Of a DNA stretch of 64,000 bases, positions 11,542 through 22,785 are shown piece by piece. The first letter of the stretch is position 1, and each line of letters opens with the position of its first letter. The DNA comes from Prinia subflava (taxonomy: Eukaryota; Chordata; Aves; Passeriformes; Cisticolidae): the NCBI RefSeq assembly GCF_021018805.1, contig NC_086283.1:21479662-21543661 (forward strand). The letters run 5' to 3'. The notes beneath the pieces were generated by a model that had not been told where the DNA came from, did no database searches, and saw only the letters and a program-made list of their open reading frames with translations. Position numbers and translations under genes: made by a program.

Positions 11542-14500
11542 GGCAGTGATTAGCAGCCTTGTAGTCCCTGCCCTGGAGACGTCCTTGCACCGTGCTGGGC
11601 GGGCAGAGGTGGGTCTGGGAGCAGCGCCTTCATGGCATTTACAGATGTGCACAGAGGTTTGGAGATGATGTAAGAGTAAGTCACTGCAGTTCAGGAGAGA
11701 AGGAAGAGCTGCCTCCCATTCCTTGCATAACCACAATGAAGTGGCCGTTGGAGAGGAGCTGGGAGAAGGCAGAGAGGGAAGCTGATGGGTGTGAGGGAAT
11801 GGGGTTTCGGATAGACGGGGACAAAGACACCGTTTTTCCAGTGTGGCTCCACCAGGCAGCCTCAGTGTGATTAATGTTCTTGTGCTGGTAACAAGAGAGT
11901 ATCCCCAAAGAGGGAAAATTTGATAGGAGCCTCTTTTTTCAGGTCTGTGTAAACTGGGCACATTATTTTAATAGTATGCCATTAAGGTATTTATCTTAAT
12001 TAAAAAAAATAATATTTCCCTTGTTGTTTGCAATTGCCCACTAGAAACGAAATCCCTTTCCTGACCGAGTATCCTTTGCAGTCCTGAGCTGGTTGTTATT
12101 GCAGGTTGCCTCGGGAATACAGAGTTACTGAGTTTCAGACTTTCTTCAGAAATACTGAGAGGAGTTTAACAGCATCTGAAAATACAGATAAAGAAATACA
12201 TGGACCATGCAAACAAAAGTAAGTAGGATAAAAAGGGATGTGTTTACCAGATGGTGCATGGAAAAAAAGGGTCCACAAAGAAGCCCCTTGGTCTGACTGC
12301 AAGGCTTGTTAGGGATGCAGAGCACTGACCAAGTTCACTGGAGTTTGAAATCCCAAGGGCAGTTTTGGATTTCTTGCTGTGCACTGCAAAAGGTGATTTG
12401 ATAATTCATCTGAAACTGGGAAAAACTTTCTGTTGACTTAATTTACTCTCTCTTCAAGAAGATTTTTAGTTTTTCTGGGAGATTTTAACCTGGTATTCAG
12501 GAACTGTAAATAGATGGAGGCCTAAACCCCAGATCTAAAGATCTTCACTCATGTCTAGTTGAACCTGAACAATCTGATCAGTGGTTTGTCTGAATTTACA
12601 AAGGAAAATGGACACAGGGAGGCTTAAAGGAGTTACATTTGCTGTTGCTGTACACTGGTCTGCCTTAGTACAGCCTCTCTACTTCCCAAGAAACAGGGTA
12701 AAGAGAAATTAAGGCAAATCCAGGCCCCGGTGTATAGAAGGGGGGGTGAGATTTAGTGCTGGGAGCTACTGTCAAGCATTTTTTACACAAATGCAAGATT
12801 TCAACACCTTTCTGATTCTACTGCTAATAAATGTCCCTGGTAAATTTACATTTCCTTCTCACTCACAAACATTCAAATGCCTCATTAGTGATTGTTGTTC
12901 TGTCTTTTAAATTAACTGTCTAACTTCCAGCACCTTTTATTTTGGCAAACATTCTTAATAATTTGTGGAAAATATGGCAAGAGGTCAAAATACTTATTGC
13001 TGACTTACTCCATTCTGGTGCCTGCTTCCATGAGGGCACCTTGTTTCTTCAAATAACATATTAAAACCATCAAGCTACCATTCATTAAGGAATCACAAAC
13101 ATCCATACTCTGGTTTAAACACCTTTTAGGACATTTTTCTCAATTTTCCTCTTTCCAGGCTGTGAATTTGGCTTCCAGTAGGCCATCAAGTTACATCAAG
13201 TTCTGCAAAATATATCAAGGAATGATTCCACTCATAAACACAGCTGGGAAATAGCCTTAAAAACAGAAAAAGGTCTTTCCTAAATGTAAAGGGCTTTTGT
13301 TTGAGGGAAGAAAAATCTGTCTGTAGGTGATATCTCAGATAAAAACATTCACATAGTCTAAGTAGCTCTCCAAAAATGAAACACAAACTCCAGTAATTTT
13401 TTTCATTGCAGACATGTGCATTTCTGGTAAATAACGGATGTTCCAACTCAGGAAGTCAGAACAACATATACAAGTGGCCCAAATTGGTTTTGATTAACAA
13501 GGTTTTCAGCCTGGAAGTCACTTTATCTTCATCCCATTAGCTCCACAACAAAATAAATGAATCTAATGCATTAGGCTGAGCCACGCTCTTGCAGAGTGAA
13601 TGCAAAGAACAATCCTCGTTCAAGAGCCATGCAAACACTTTATATAAAATGCTGGTTTTCAACTTAATATTCCCCTTGGAGTTTATGTGGTGAGAATGCA
13701 AAGATTTCTGCCTCCTTTCATTGTTTCCTCTTGTTCTGCTGCTTCTGACATTCCCAGATATGGATCATGCCACATTGGAATGCCATGGTGTATCTTGGGC
13801 CATTGAGGTGCTCATTGTACACAGTTACTGTAGCTCTTATCCTTTTACAAATGCATTTCCTGCAGTCTGGCTTTTGGTACAGATCATGGAAAAGGAGTAT
13901 TTCTTTCAATGGGAGCAGTAGAAAACTTTGCTTTGTAAAAAACCTCTTCATGCCTTGAGGATCACCTTCCACCTCATGTGCCAATCAAAGCAAAGAATCC
14001 CCTTCTAGTCTGGTTTTCCAGTCCTCATTTCTCTGTAAGGAAATTGATTTATTTCTCAATTATTTTAAATTACATTGCTTAGAAAGTCAGGTTTAAGTAG
14101 ATTTTCTTGTCTACGCAAAAGCAAGAATTTTGGTGCTTGTTCCTGCTCAGAGGTTATTTCAAATATTCGACTTCCAGATTGATCAAGGGGTTTTTTTCAC
14201 AGCTATTCAAAAAAATCTCTGTTCTAGGCTATTGATAGGTGGCTGAAATGTGTTTTTGTAAGGAGGAGAGAGGAGTCATGAGTTTGGCTCCAAGGAATCT
14301 TGTCCTCTAATTCTACCCCCAATATCTCTACCACAGAAAATGTATTTGTTCCAACGTTATCTTGGGAACTATGAGTAAGTACAGTTGAATTCCTTTGATG
14401 TTCTGCATAAGGAAATATGAATATCCAGACAGAGACCTTAAGCAAGATCTATTCTTGATTACACAAAACCTGAATATTACTGAACTTTCATATTTTAGTT

Positions 14501-15879
14501 TTAATTTCTCTAAGCAATGTAATATATAGGTTTATTTTTAGGAAGAGTTATCATTAAAAAATAGCAGTTAGAGAGGACTCCTCCAAGCTCTTCTGAGCAA
14601 GAGGGTGTTATTCTCACCAGCTACAGAAAAATTGTGAGTTTAATCAAAGTTCAGTCTTTACTAAAACCCCAGTGGCAGTGCTGGTGCTTCTTCTGGTTAT
14701 ATCTCACTATAATCTAAGCCAAATCCCCAAGAGAATAAATTCCCACATAATCTGTGTTTTCTTACTGTTCATTATCTTTTTACTTAAAAATTGTCCATGA
14801 AAAAATGAACATATTCATAGGAACATAACTAAAATATTTGCAATGGAAAATACGTGAGAACAAAACATTATTCAAATTATTTAGATTTCAAAAATGTAGA
14901 ATTGCAACCAGGGCTGTCGTGTTCAGCTCCAGTAGACACACTGGATTGTCTTTTTTTTTTTCCAAGTGGATAATTTATGTAATTAACCAAGATGCAATGA
15001 ATTTTAAATTGTATATTAAAATGGCAGAATTAGGTAGTTAGAAAAAGAATTTGATGTGGTTTACATTCTTACTTACTGTTAGGATTTTTTTTTTTATTGC
15101 AGGACTTAAAATTGCAGCTGGCAGCTTTTTAATATGAATCCTGTCCACAAAATGTGTTTTCCCTGACCATCTTGACCTGATGTGTTGGGATAATTCTTTC
15201 AAAAATCAAATTAATACATCTGCTTATACACATACTGAAGATTTTTGTTGTTGTTGTTATTGTTTATCATCTATAAATGCACTTTAGGCTCAACATCAAG
15301 AAATGTAAATGTGCTTTTTTTATATTCAGTCTTTTACGTTTTAGACAGAACCAGTATGTACGAAGTCCCTTTTTTCTCAGAAAATTTGATATAAACTTAA
15401 TTCTGCAGCACCTATAAAGAATTGTTCTTTGCTGCATTACACCTCTTGATCCCGTTTATCTGCATAATTCAAATGCAACCCTGAAAGATATAAACAGAGT
15501 GACAGTTTTAAACATATTTTCTGATAATCAGCACAAACTATTACTTGAACCTATTCAATAACATCACCCTGACAGACGGAATTCAATGACCCTCAATAAC
15601 AACAGATACAATCTCATTGTATAAAATTATATTATGACATGATTGTGTTGAGTTATGACTGAGGTTGACTTGCAATATGGCACGTGTTTTCTCTAGGAGA
15701 AGATGATACTTATTGACATTGAGATAATGCAGGATCTAAATTGTGCAGCCCGAGCTGCTCCATCATGAAAAAAAAACACCCCAAGAGTAAAGAGATGCGT
15801 GAGTACAACCAGCAGACAATAGTCAAATACTGGTGCATTTAGCATGAATAGAACTGTTATTTAACACAAATTTCTTTGC
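11542..15879. other. Unique non-coding DNA
   Basis: A GC-richer 11.55-11.95 kb stretch carries a 144-codon minus-strand frame with no domain. The remainder is AT-rich. Simple tracts include GTT/GTTATTG around 15245-15262 and short T runs near 14950 and 15090. I see no transposon or exon that I can defend. Confidence 0.5.
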
Positions 15880-16660
15880 TGGTGCAGGTTCTTTGGTAGC
15901 TGATGTTGATGTAGGGTGGCTCAGTTCAGGTTCCAGCACTGGGAGGAAAAGGGGCCACAGCAGCAGAGATTGGAATCAGAAATCTCCTCTTGTGGCTTTT
16001 GGTGAGAGGTCTTCTCTCATGGCATCTGGTAAAGCAAGATCATTCCTAGGCTAAAACAGTAGTCCAGATGGATATTTACTGGTTGAAAAAGCCAAAGTGA
16101 CTTCAGAACATCAGGTTCCCCGAGGTGTTGAGGGAGCACGTGCTGTTAACAAGATGACAACAGCTCCTTCCCCCTTCTGTCCTTCCTCACCTGGTCTGAG
16201 CTCCCCATTCCAGAGAATATGGAACATTGTGAAGTTGCTGGACTTTGGGGTGTCCGGTGGTGCAAAAGTGCTGAAATGGAGAATAGCACAGACGGTGTCA
16301 AACATTCCTGGTGAGTTCTTTGGTGAGACTCCACATAATGGGCATATGAACAAGGCAAGGTCCAGGTGGGATCACTGCTGAAGCTGCTGGAAGTTGCTGG
16401 CCAGATCTGGCCAAGACTTTGCTCTTGGTATCTTGGAGATTTGTTGGTAGACGTATAATTCCTCTCAGTGTGTGCTTCTCCTCCAAAGAAAAACACCCCA
16501 AACCCATAGAACCAGAATGAAATATCATTATAATTCCTCCCTTCAGGAAAGCTACTTTTATAAATAATGAGAAAATCCCAATGTCTTCAATCCAATTGAA
16601 TGAGGTAAAACAACCATTCAAAGGACAAAGGTCTTTTACTTTCATGTGAGAGCAAGAAAG
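15880..16660 (-). mobile_element. Possible decayed LTR or ERV-derived block
   Basis: Read on the minus strand, this block has a composition and punctuation unlike the AT-rich DNA on either side. It holds overlapping 115-116-codon minus frames (16146-16645), a GTGGCCCCTTTTCCTCCCAG phrase (15940-15960) and an AAATAACA-like tail near 15860. The phrasing reminds me of songbird LTRs, but I could not find matching TG...CA ends or a target-site duplication. This is pattern memory, not proof; ordinary unique sequence is an equal alternative. Confidence 0.25.
16398..16413. repeat. 16-bp perfect palindrome
   Basis: TGGCCAGATCTGGCCA reads the same on both strands. A palindrome of this length is expected about once by chance in 64 kb, so no function is claimed. 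Confidence 0.8.
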
Positions 16661-17699
16661 GTTTTTGTCCGAAAGCCAAAGCTTCTGAATATTGAGAGTC
16701 CCGGCACGAGCAGATGTTGAGGGGTTTAAGTTTGTTTGCCTGAATCATCGGTAGAGCCAATGATTGTATAAAACTTCATTATTACAAGCAGGTTAGAAAC
16801 ACAGAGCTTGTTTATGAATAAATAATTCTGTGTCTATTCTGCAAGGTAGGAAGGACACTTAGGACGTTCAACCTCTCCAAGGATGCTGTGAGCAGGAAGT
16901 ATATGTGGCAGGAAAGCAGATTTATGGTCAAGTAAATATAGGAAGGAAATGACATGCACAACAAATGACATTACTGGGGTTTACATACAAAGAAGTTACA
17001 GCCATTGAGGGCATCCACAGGTTAAAACTTAGTGCAGAGAGAAAAGTGCAGGATTTTGAGTAATTTCCATTACTGGTGAGATAAAGATCAATGTCCAAAT
17101 ACTTCCTTACTGGCAAAAAGCCACTGAAAATACCAATCTACTGTATAAAATCAAAATCCAGTGTCACTAATTTGAGAGAGGATACAAACTCCGTGCTGCC
17201 TCCAAAAAACCACTTCTGTGGTTCCCCAAAATGTGGTTCCCACAAAAATATTTATGGCAAAATGGATCTTTTGCTCTGCTGGCCAGGAAGGGGCCAGCCT
17301 GTGTCTGGTGGTCAGCACCATCGATCCGTGGATCCCAGAGGGATGCTTGGCTCTCGTTATCAGAGCAGGATGGCTGGGAAGAAGCACCAGGGTGTTAAAT
17401 CCACAACCAGGTGGTCCAGAACCACCTGCCCCGGGTGACGAGTGACCAACCCCACTTACCCACAGGTTTTCTGCAGTGGTTGCCCCCACAGGGGCCAATC
17501 CTGGGTGCAGGCACGTGTTCCTCGTGTGCTGGCAAAGCCCTGCCCACCCTGCAGGGCCGGGGGGCTGCTCTGCTCTCCCAGAAATAGCCTCTCTTCCCTC
17601 TGAAGTTTTTCCCCTTCTCCTACAGCAGTGCGAGGTCAGGCACACAAAGGTGCTGTCCCCTGATTGCAGCAAACACCGCCATGTGTTGTATGTTTGATG
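16661..17699. other. Non-coding interval with a GC-richer 17.25-17.6 kb section
   Basis: A 173-codon minus-strand frame (17151-17672) overlaps plus-strand frames of 73-115 codons in the same GC-rich section. None contains a recognisable domain, so I treat them as compositional. Confidence 0.5.
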
Positions 17700-18190
17700 A
17701 ATTAAAAGGATGCTGCCAACTTAATTACACTGTAACCCTTCAATAAAGGAAGGGCAGAGCTGATTAACTAGTGAATAATTGGGGGCTGATTGATGGCTTT
17801 CTCCCTCACTGCTAAAGGCTGTATATATAATTATTTTGCCTGTGGGCCTAATTTTGCCACTGTTAGCTTCCACTTTTGTCATCAGCTGTAATTTATGGAT
17901 GGGGCCTGAAGCCTTAAAAAAGGCTGGAAAATGAAATAGCCCCAAATCCCCAGATATGTCACCTGGAAATGGCCAGCAGGCAGCCTTTAACATCAACATT
18001 TGCAGCCACTTAGCAGCATTAACACCTCATGCTTAGCCGGAAAATAATATTATCATTTGTCAACAACTATCATAATATAGATTTTTTTCCTGACATGTAA
18101 TAATGTTGCATCACTCACATCAATGATTTAATATATGTTTTAAATGCAAGATCAATTTATTGCAAGTGAATAGCAAATTCTTCTAGTAAT
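17700..18190. promoter_or_regulatory. Candidate conserved non-coding element (AT-rich, homeodomain-type motifs)
   Basis: This stretch is dense in TAATTA/ATTA-like cores (for example near 17720, 17770 and 17830) and lacks repeats, homopolymers and coding frames. Such texture is typical of deeply conserved developmental enhancers in vertebrate gene deserts. The evidence is texture only; without a cross-species alignment it may be ordinary neutral sequence. Confidence 0.25.
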
Positions 18191-18797
18191 GCACCAAAAG
18201 AAAATAAGAAAGGCAGAGGAGGAAGATCCACGTCCCTCATTGCATTGGCAGGTTGGTTCCAGAATTAGCATCTTAATATCTAATGAACCCCCTCAAATCA
18301 CAGCAAACTAGGATGATTCTTGAAACTTGGTTTAAACAATATATAAAAATACTTTTTCTTTGAACTTTGAAAGATGAAGCAGCAGCTTCAAAGAAAACAT
18401 AGTTAATAAACTACTGAACTTAAAGAACATTGGGGGACAATTTTCCACTGGCTGTCAATCAGCAGAGCTGCACTAGAGCCCGTGGAGCTCCAGCAATTTG
18501 CACGGGATGTAGATCTGGCTCTTTGTATTTTAAATTAAAATAAGATTTCTTACTTTTTTTTTTCTTTTTTTATAGAGAGACAAAACCTAATCATTAACGC
18601 TGCAAAGTAACAGCAAAGACACTTTGTTTTGAAGGATTGAATTGCTTCAGTGGCAAAGAGATGCCCCCCCAAAAGTCAGCCTGTTTAGGGAAAACACCAC
18701 ATGCTGATTAGACCTGCTCCAGTGACTGCCTGCTTTATATTCCACAAAGATTTTTTCAATAAAGTAATAACAACTTAGATTCACTTTTTTCTTCTTC

Positions 18798-18815
18798 TTT
18801 TTTTTTTTTTTTTTT
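18798..18815. repeat. T18 homopolymer
   Basis: Eighteen T residues follow a short CTT run. It is a simple mononucleotide tract with no attached retrocopy that I can recognise. Confidence 0.8.
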
Positions 18816-19235
18816 CATTTTGGGAACCCATATTTAAACATCATGGAGAGAAGCCTTCTAATTTATAAGCCAAGATACACAAATCCTCTCTCTCAAATTT
18901 CCTTTGTTGTTTTGTCCTCACCGAGCACTCCCTTGCCTATGAATCACAGAAAGATTTGAAGAACCTTTCAGTCAAAGCTCAGTTTTGTGCCAGTGGGCAC
19001 TGGCCAGGAGAAGAAAAAAAAAAAGATTGATATTTGCCCTCTCTTCTTATCTGCACTTGATTTATAAGTCAGTGCGAGTATGCAAGAGAAATAAAGGCAA
19101 AGACCTTGATGCCTCCCTGTGGAGAATATGCACCATTTGGATTGAAGGCATGAAAGAGGAGAAATTAATGGTAAGCTGTTCATCTGTCACTACTGCCAGC
19201 CTGATGGTTTTGCAGGGAAGGAGAGGACTGGCTGA

Positions 19236-19258
19236 CATGCCCTCCAGTCAAGGGCATG
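19236..19258. repeat. Inverted repeat, 8-bp arms, 7-nt loop
   Basis: CATGCCCT (19236-19243) is complementary to AGGGCATG (19251-19258). It may well be chance; no transcript context is visible. Confidence 0.7.
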
Positions 19259-20289
19259 ACTGCCCGCTGTTCTCATATTATAAACACAGTGCTTTGGGTT
19301 TCTGAGGGATTTAAATTTAAATTATACTGTACTTTGGATAGGCAAATCTTTACACAAGTTTATTTTCTTGAAGTATTAACATGCAGGATTTTGCTGGCTT
19401 TATGTGGAAGAAAAATAAAAATTAAGTCCCTGTGTTTGATACAAATGTGCAGCAGACTCTTAAAATGTATCCGTATTTTTAAAGCAGTGTGTTATAGTGT
19501 AATGAGATTTAAATTTATATATGCATTGAAGATTTAGGCACAGGCACAAATAGATAAGCTTTAGTTATTCTAGTTTCTGGCACACAGGGAAAGATTAAAA
19601 AGTTCAAAATAGGAGCTGAATATTTTTTTTCTATTAAAATGGTATAATGCTGAGTGCTGCTATCAATGACAACATTAGGAACACATCTGGAGGATAAAAA
19701 CTGACACAAAACTTTCATGTTGTTTTCAACGACAAGAAAAACGTACTTATTGCTAAATGACTTATTTTCAGGGCTGAGCATTTGTGTCATCTCGTGCTGC
19801 TTTTGAAATGTTTTGGTCCACTCGAGTCCTCATGACACTCCTGTGACACTGATGAACCCCCCTGTGCCACCAAAGGTATTGGCAAAGGTTTTGGGGAAAC
19901 TTGGAGAGGTTTTGGGTGCCTGGCTTGGTTTGGATAAGTGCAAAAGGACATGAGAACTGGTTTGCACTGAGTTCAGGGTTCAGAACTGGGGGCATTACCA
20001 CCACCGCCACACACTGGCTGTTTAAAACTCTTTGCTGAGCTGCAACGGTGGGCTGGGAGTTCCTGTTTTCCATGAAAACAAAAAGGAAAAGTGAGTTGTG
20101 TTCAATTAAATTGATGTTTGCTCTTCAGCAAATTTACTGGCTGGCTGAAAGAACAAAGAATCTTCCAAAAACTAGACAAAGATAAACCAGTCAGGGAAGA
20201 GGGGATGGGGGCTGCTTAGGTCTGAGATGATCCTCTAGGATCCTCAGGAAGGAAGGATATCCTTCCCTCCACCACGACTGGCATCTCCA

Positions 20290-20750
20290 AAACATCATGC
20301 CATGCAAACCTCATAGAGCTCAATCAGTGCAAGGTGCTGCCTTGGGTCAGGGCAATCCCAAGCACAAATCCAGGCTGGATGGGGAAAGTATGGAGAGCAG
20401 CCCTGAGGAGAAGGACTTGGGTGTGGTGGTGGATGGAGGAAGACTTGTACTTGGAGGTGGCTCTCAAATCCCAGCCATGGGCACTGGATGCCAGACCGTG
20501 CGCCCCCCCCACTCCATGTTCTGGGTTCTTCCTCAGCAGGGGCAGCAGGAAAGGGGGATTCTGCCCCTCTGCCCCACTCAGGTGAAACCCCACCTGCAGA
20601 TCTGCCCCACCCCTGGGCCGAACAGCATAAGGCTGTGGAGGAGGCCACAGAGATGCTCCAAGGGCTTGAGCCTCTCTGGAGCCAAGCTGGGAGAGCTGGG
20701 GATGTTTACCTGGAGAAGAGAAGGCTCCAAGGAGATGTTACAGCCTCTTC
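20290..20750 (+). mobile_element. CR1 LINE fragment covering the end of the reverse-transcriptase ORF
   Basis: The plus-strand reading contains the CR1 ORF2 tail signature EKDLGVVVD (20408-20434), preceded by a GNPKHKSRLD-like stretch in the same frame (about 20357-20386). After a degraded middle, the block GAGGCCACAGAGATGCTCCA and the 'LGELG...' / 'LEK RR' region at 20640-20740 follow. This matches the segment after the RT palm in CR1 and its hand-over to the 3' UTR. It has frameshifts and stops, so it is a dead 5'- and 3'-truncated copy. Its 3' boundary is diffuse. Confidence 0.8.
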
Positions 20751-21414
20751 CTCATCCTTTGAGTTGATTTCCACCCTGCCTGGGGGCTCTGCTTCCATGA
20801 GCACCATGATCACCCTTCTCCATCACCTCCTGGGATAACCCTCAGCTGGGGGATTTTCCGCCCTGAGGGATGAGGATCAAGGCATTCACAGTCTTAATCA
20901 AAATAAATTGGCCAGAGGTATCACACCAGGGCTATTCAATTGGGAACAATTCACCTTCACAAATTCCCAGTCCCTCTTATCTCCCTGCTCCCGAAGCATC
21001 TCCTCTGCAGCAGTGACAGGCTCTGTGCTGGGTCAGCTGCCCAGCGCTCCATGTTTAACTCCCCGCTGGAATCCGCCTGGAGTTTTGACAGACTTCAAAT
21101 GTTGGAGGTGATATTTTCTGTGCCAGCTGTGAGTTGAACAGTTTTTTAGAATCTTTTTGCTGAAATGAGTAAGATTTTTCCTGACTTTTTTTTTTTTTTT
21201 AAGAGATTGCAGGAATGCGTGTTCTTTCACAGTCTCCAAAATTATAATAATTTTCCCCAGCAGCTCCAGCTCCTCCAGGCTTGGAGCAGGTACTTCATTA
21301 CTTAACGCTTTTTACTTTTTTTTTTTTTTTTTTTCCTGTTCTTGTCAAAAAACCCTCCTGTGCCCCAGTTTATAGGCATGTTAAAAATCTGTTTGCACTT
21401 GCTGAGTCCATCTG
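20751..21414. other. Non-coding interval between CR1 pieces
   Basis: No exon is recognised. It includes T runs at about 21187-21200 and 21316-21334 (T19). Short frames near 20900-21137 have no domain. Confidence 0.5.
21316..21334. repeat. T19 homopolymer
   Basis: Nineteen T residues are visible. The tract supplies the phenylalanine run at the start of the 192-codon frame 21281-21859, one reason that frame is not accepted as a gene. Confidence 0.8.
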
Positions 21415-21690
21415 CACCGAGGCTGATCTGTCTCCTCGCAGTTCCGAGCGCGGATGCGACGCCCATACGGAGCATACGTGGTGCGGCCACACCGGGGGAG
21501 CCGAGGAGAGAGCACTTCTCCCTCTGCTCTGGGGTCACCTCCTGCTGATTCAGGGACAGCACGAACCCCACCCAACTGAGCATTATTTTTCCGGTGCTGA
21601 ATGTTTGTGCAAACGCCGGCAAATTCTATGTTTTCCATGTCTGGAGCGACGGGGGACGGACAAAAAGCTGTTTGCTGTCACAGAGTGCGT
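21415..21690. promoter_or_regulatory. Candidate CpG island
   Basis: By hand I count about 20 CpG dinucleotides in roughly 300 bp, with GC content somewhat above 50%. The observed/expected ratio is therefore near or above 0.8, far higher than in flanking DNA. The densest part is 21417-21505. It has no LTR ends or CR1 signature. Such a patch could be a promoter, an orphan CpG island or an undermethylated regulatory element. A 192-codon plus frame runs across it, but it has no domain and overlaps frames on the other strand, so I do not call it a gene. Confidence 0.45.
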
Positions 21691-21954
21691 GGGGAGCTCG
21701 GGCACAGGAGGTGGCAGAACAAGTCTAGAGGTCCCAGTTTTGCTGATGAAGGAAGGTCGTCTGGTCCTGCAGGCTGAACACTTTTCAGGCTCGGCTTGTT
21801 TGTTGTTTGGGGAATTGCATTTGAAGGAGAGCAATGAAATGCAAAGGTTGGGAAGTTAAGGACTGGAAAGGCAGAAAATGCTATTACAAACACATTTTTT
21901 ATATTTTTATATATTTATATGACTTTTGCTCTGTGTTGTGCATTGAAATGTCTT

Positions 21955-22316
21955 GTGGGGTTGTTCAGCCTGGAGAAAAGGAGGTTCTGTAACTCCCTGA
22001 CAGGGAGGGGCCCGGGGGAGTCAGGCTCTGCTCCCAGGTGACAATTGACAGGATGAGAGCAAACTGCCTCAAATGTCAGTAGGCAAAGTTCAGATTGGAT
22101 ATTAGGAAGAATTTATTTGTTGTAAAGCATTAGAACAGGGAACCAGGGAAGAGGTAGGGTTATCATTCCACGGAATTTTCCAAAAACCGTGGATGTGGCC
22201 CTTGAGGACATGGATTAGTGGTGGCCATGGTGGGGTTGCTGAGTTGATGGTTGGACTTGATGATCTCAAAGGTCTTTTCCAACCTTATTGATTCCATGAT
22301 CCTACAGAATGGTCTC
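21955..22316 (+). mobile_element. CR1 LINE 3' fragment with intact 3' end
   Basis: It starts at the TTGTTCAGCCTGGAGAAAAG motif (21961), which encodes the CR1 'FSLEKRR' region. It continues through CAGATTGGATATTAGGAAG (22092), CGTGGATGTGGCCCTTGAGG (22189) and GGTTGGACTTGATGATCTCA (22250). It ends with CCAACCTTATTGATTCCATG (22281), the normal CR1 terminal region. It is 5'-truncated. It overlaps the upstream copy (20290-20750) in the LEKRR region by about 40 bp, so the two are separate insertions or a duplication, not one split copy. Confidence 0.88.
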
Positions 22317-22640
22317 TCATCCTCTGTCAGCAAGTGTGGTTTTCTCATGCTCATCACCTGTTATTTCCCAAACACTCTCCAAATTTTGGGTTTTTCCTCA
22401 TGGATTTTTCCCTGACCCACTCCCCAAGGCTTTTTACAAAGGATAGATCTTTGCGAATTGTTTGTGTGGGAGTTGAGAGGAATCTCCTCCCTTCAGAGAG
22501 GGTTGGCTCCATTTTACTTGTTCATAATTAGGCTCTGAGATAAAAGGCATTTCCAAAGCACCAATAAACTGTTTTTTATCTTTCTGGCTTCATTCACCTC
22601 GTTCATTCACAGAAAGGAAATCTTGATTGTGAGGTCACTG

Positions 22641-22785
22641 GTCCCTGGAAGTGTCCAAGGCCAGGTTGGATGGGGCATGGAGCAACCTGGGATACGGGAA
22701 GTTGTCCCTGCCCATGGCAGGGGGTGGGACTGGATGGGTTTTAAGGTCTCATCCAAGCCAATGCATTCTACAATACCATGATTTA
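22641..22785 (+). mobile_element. CR1 LINE short 3' fragment
   Basis: The diagnostic phrases are GTCCCTGGAAGTGTCCAAGG (22641), CCAGGTTGGATGGGGCATGG, CCCTGCCCATGGCAGGGGGT and GGGACTGGATGGGTTTTAAG, ending near ACCATGATTT. This wording differs from the copy at 21955 and matches the 3' end at 45785-46049, so it belongs to a different CR1 subfamily. Confidence 0.85.

Larger units (their letters stand above)
18191..20289. other. Unique non-coding DNA
   Basis: Low-complexity tracts include mixed T runs at 18550-18570 and a T18 run at 18798-18815. A 106-codon plus frame (18985-19305) contains a GGTAAG donor-like site near 19170, but I see no matching acceptor or conserved protein. A small inverted repeat lies at 19236-19258. 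Confidence 0.5.

Noticed and set aside
17151..17672. 173-codon minus-strand open frame as a gene
   Set aside because: No domain, overlapping frames on the plus strand and no splice or promoter context.
18985..19305. Possible exon with a GGTAAG donor near 19170
   Set aside because: No convincing acceptor, no conserved peptide and an A/T-rich frame; donor-like hexamers are common by chance.
20297..20767. 156-codon frame as a host protein
   Set aside because: It contains the CR1 ORF2 tail EKDLGVVVD and is retroelement debris.
21281..21859. 192-codon plus-strand open frame as a gene
   Set aside because: It begins through a T19 tract (phenylalanine run), crosses a CpG-rich patch, overlaps frames on the other strand and has no recognisable domain.
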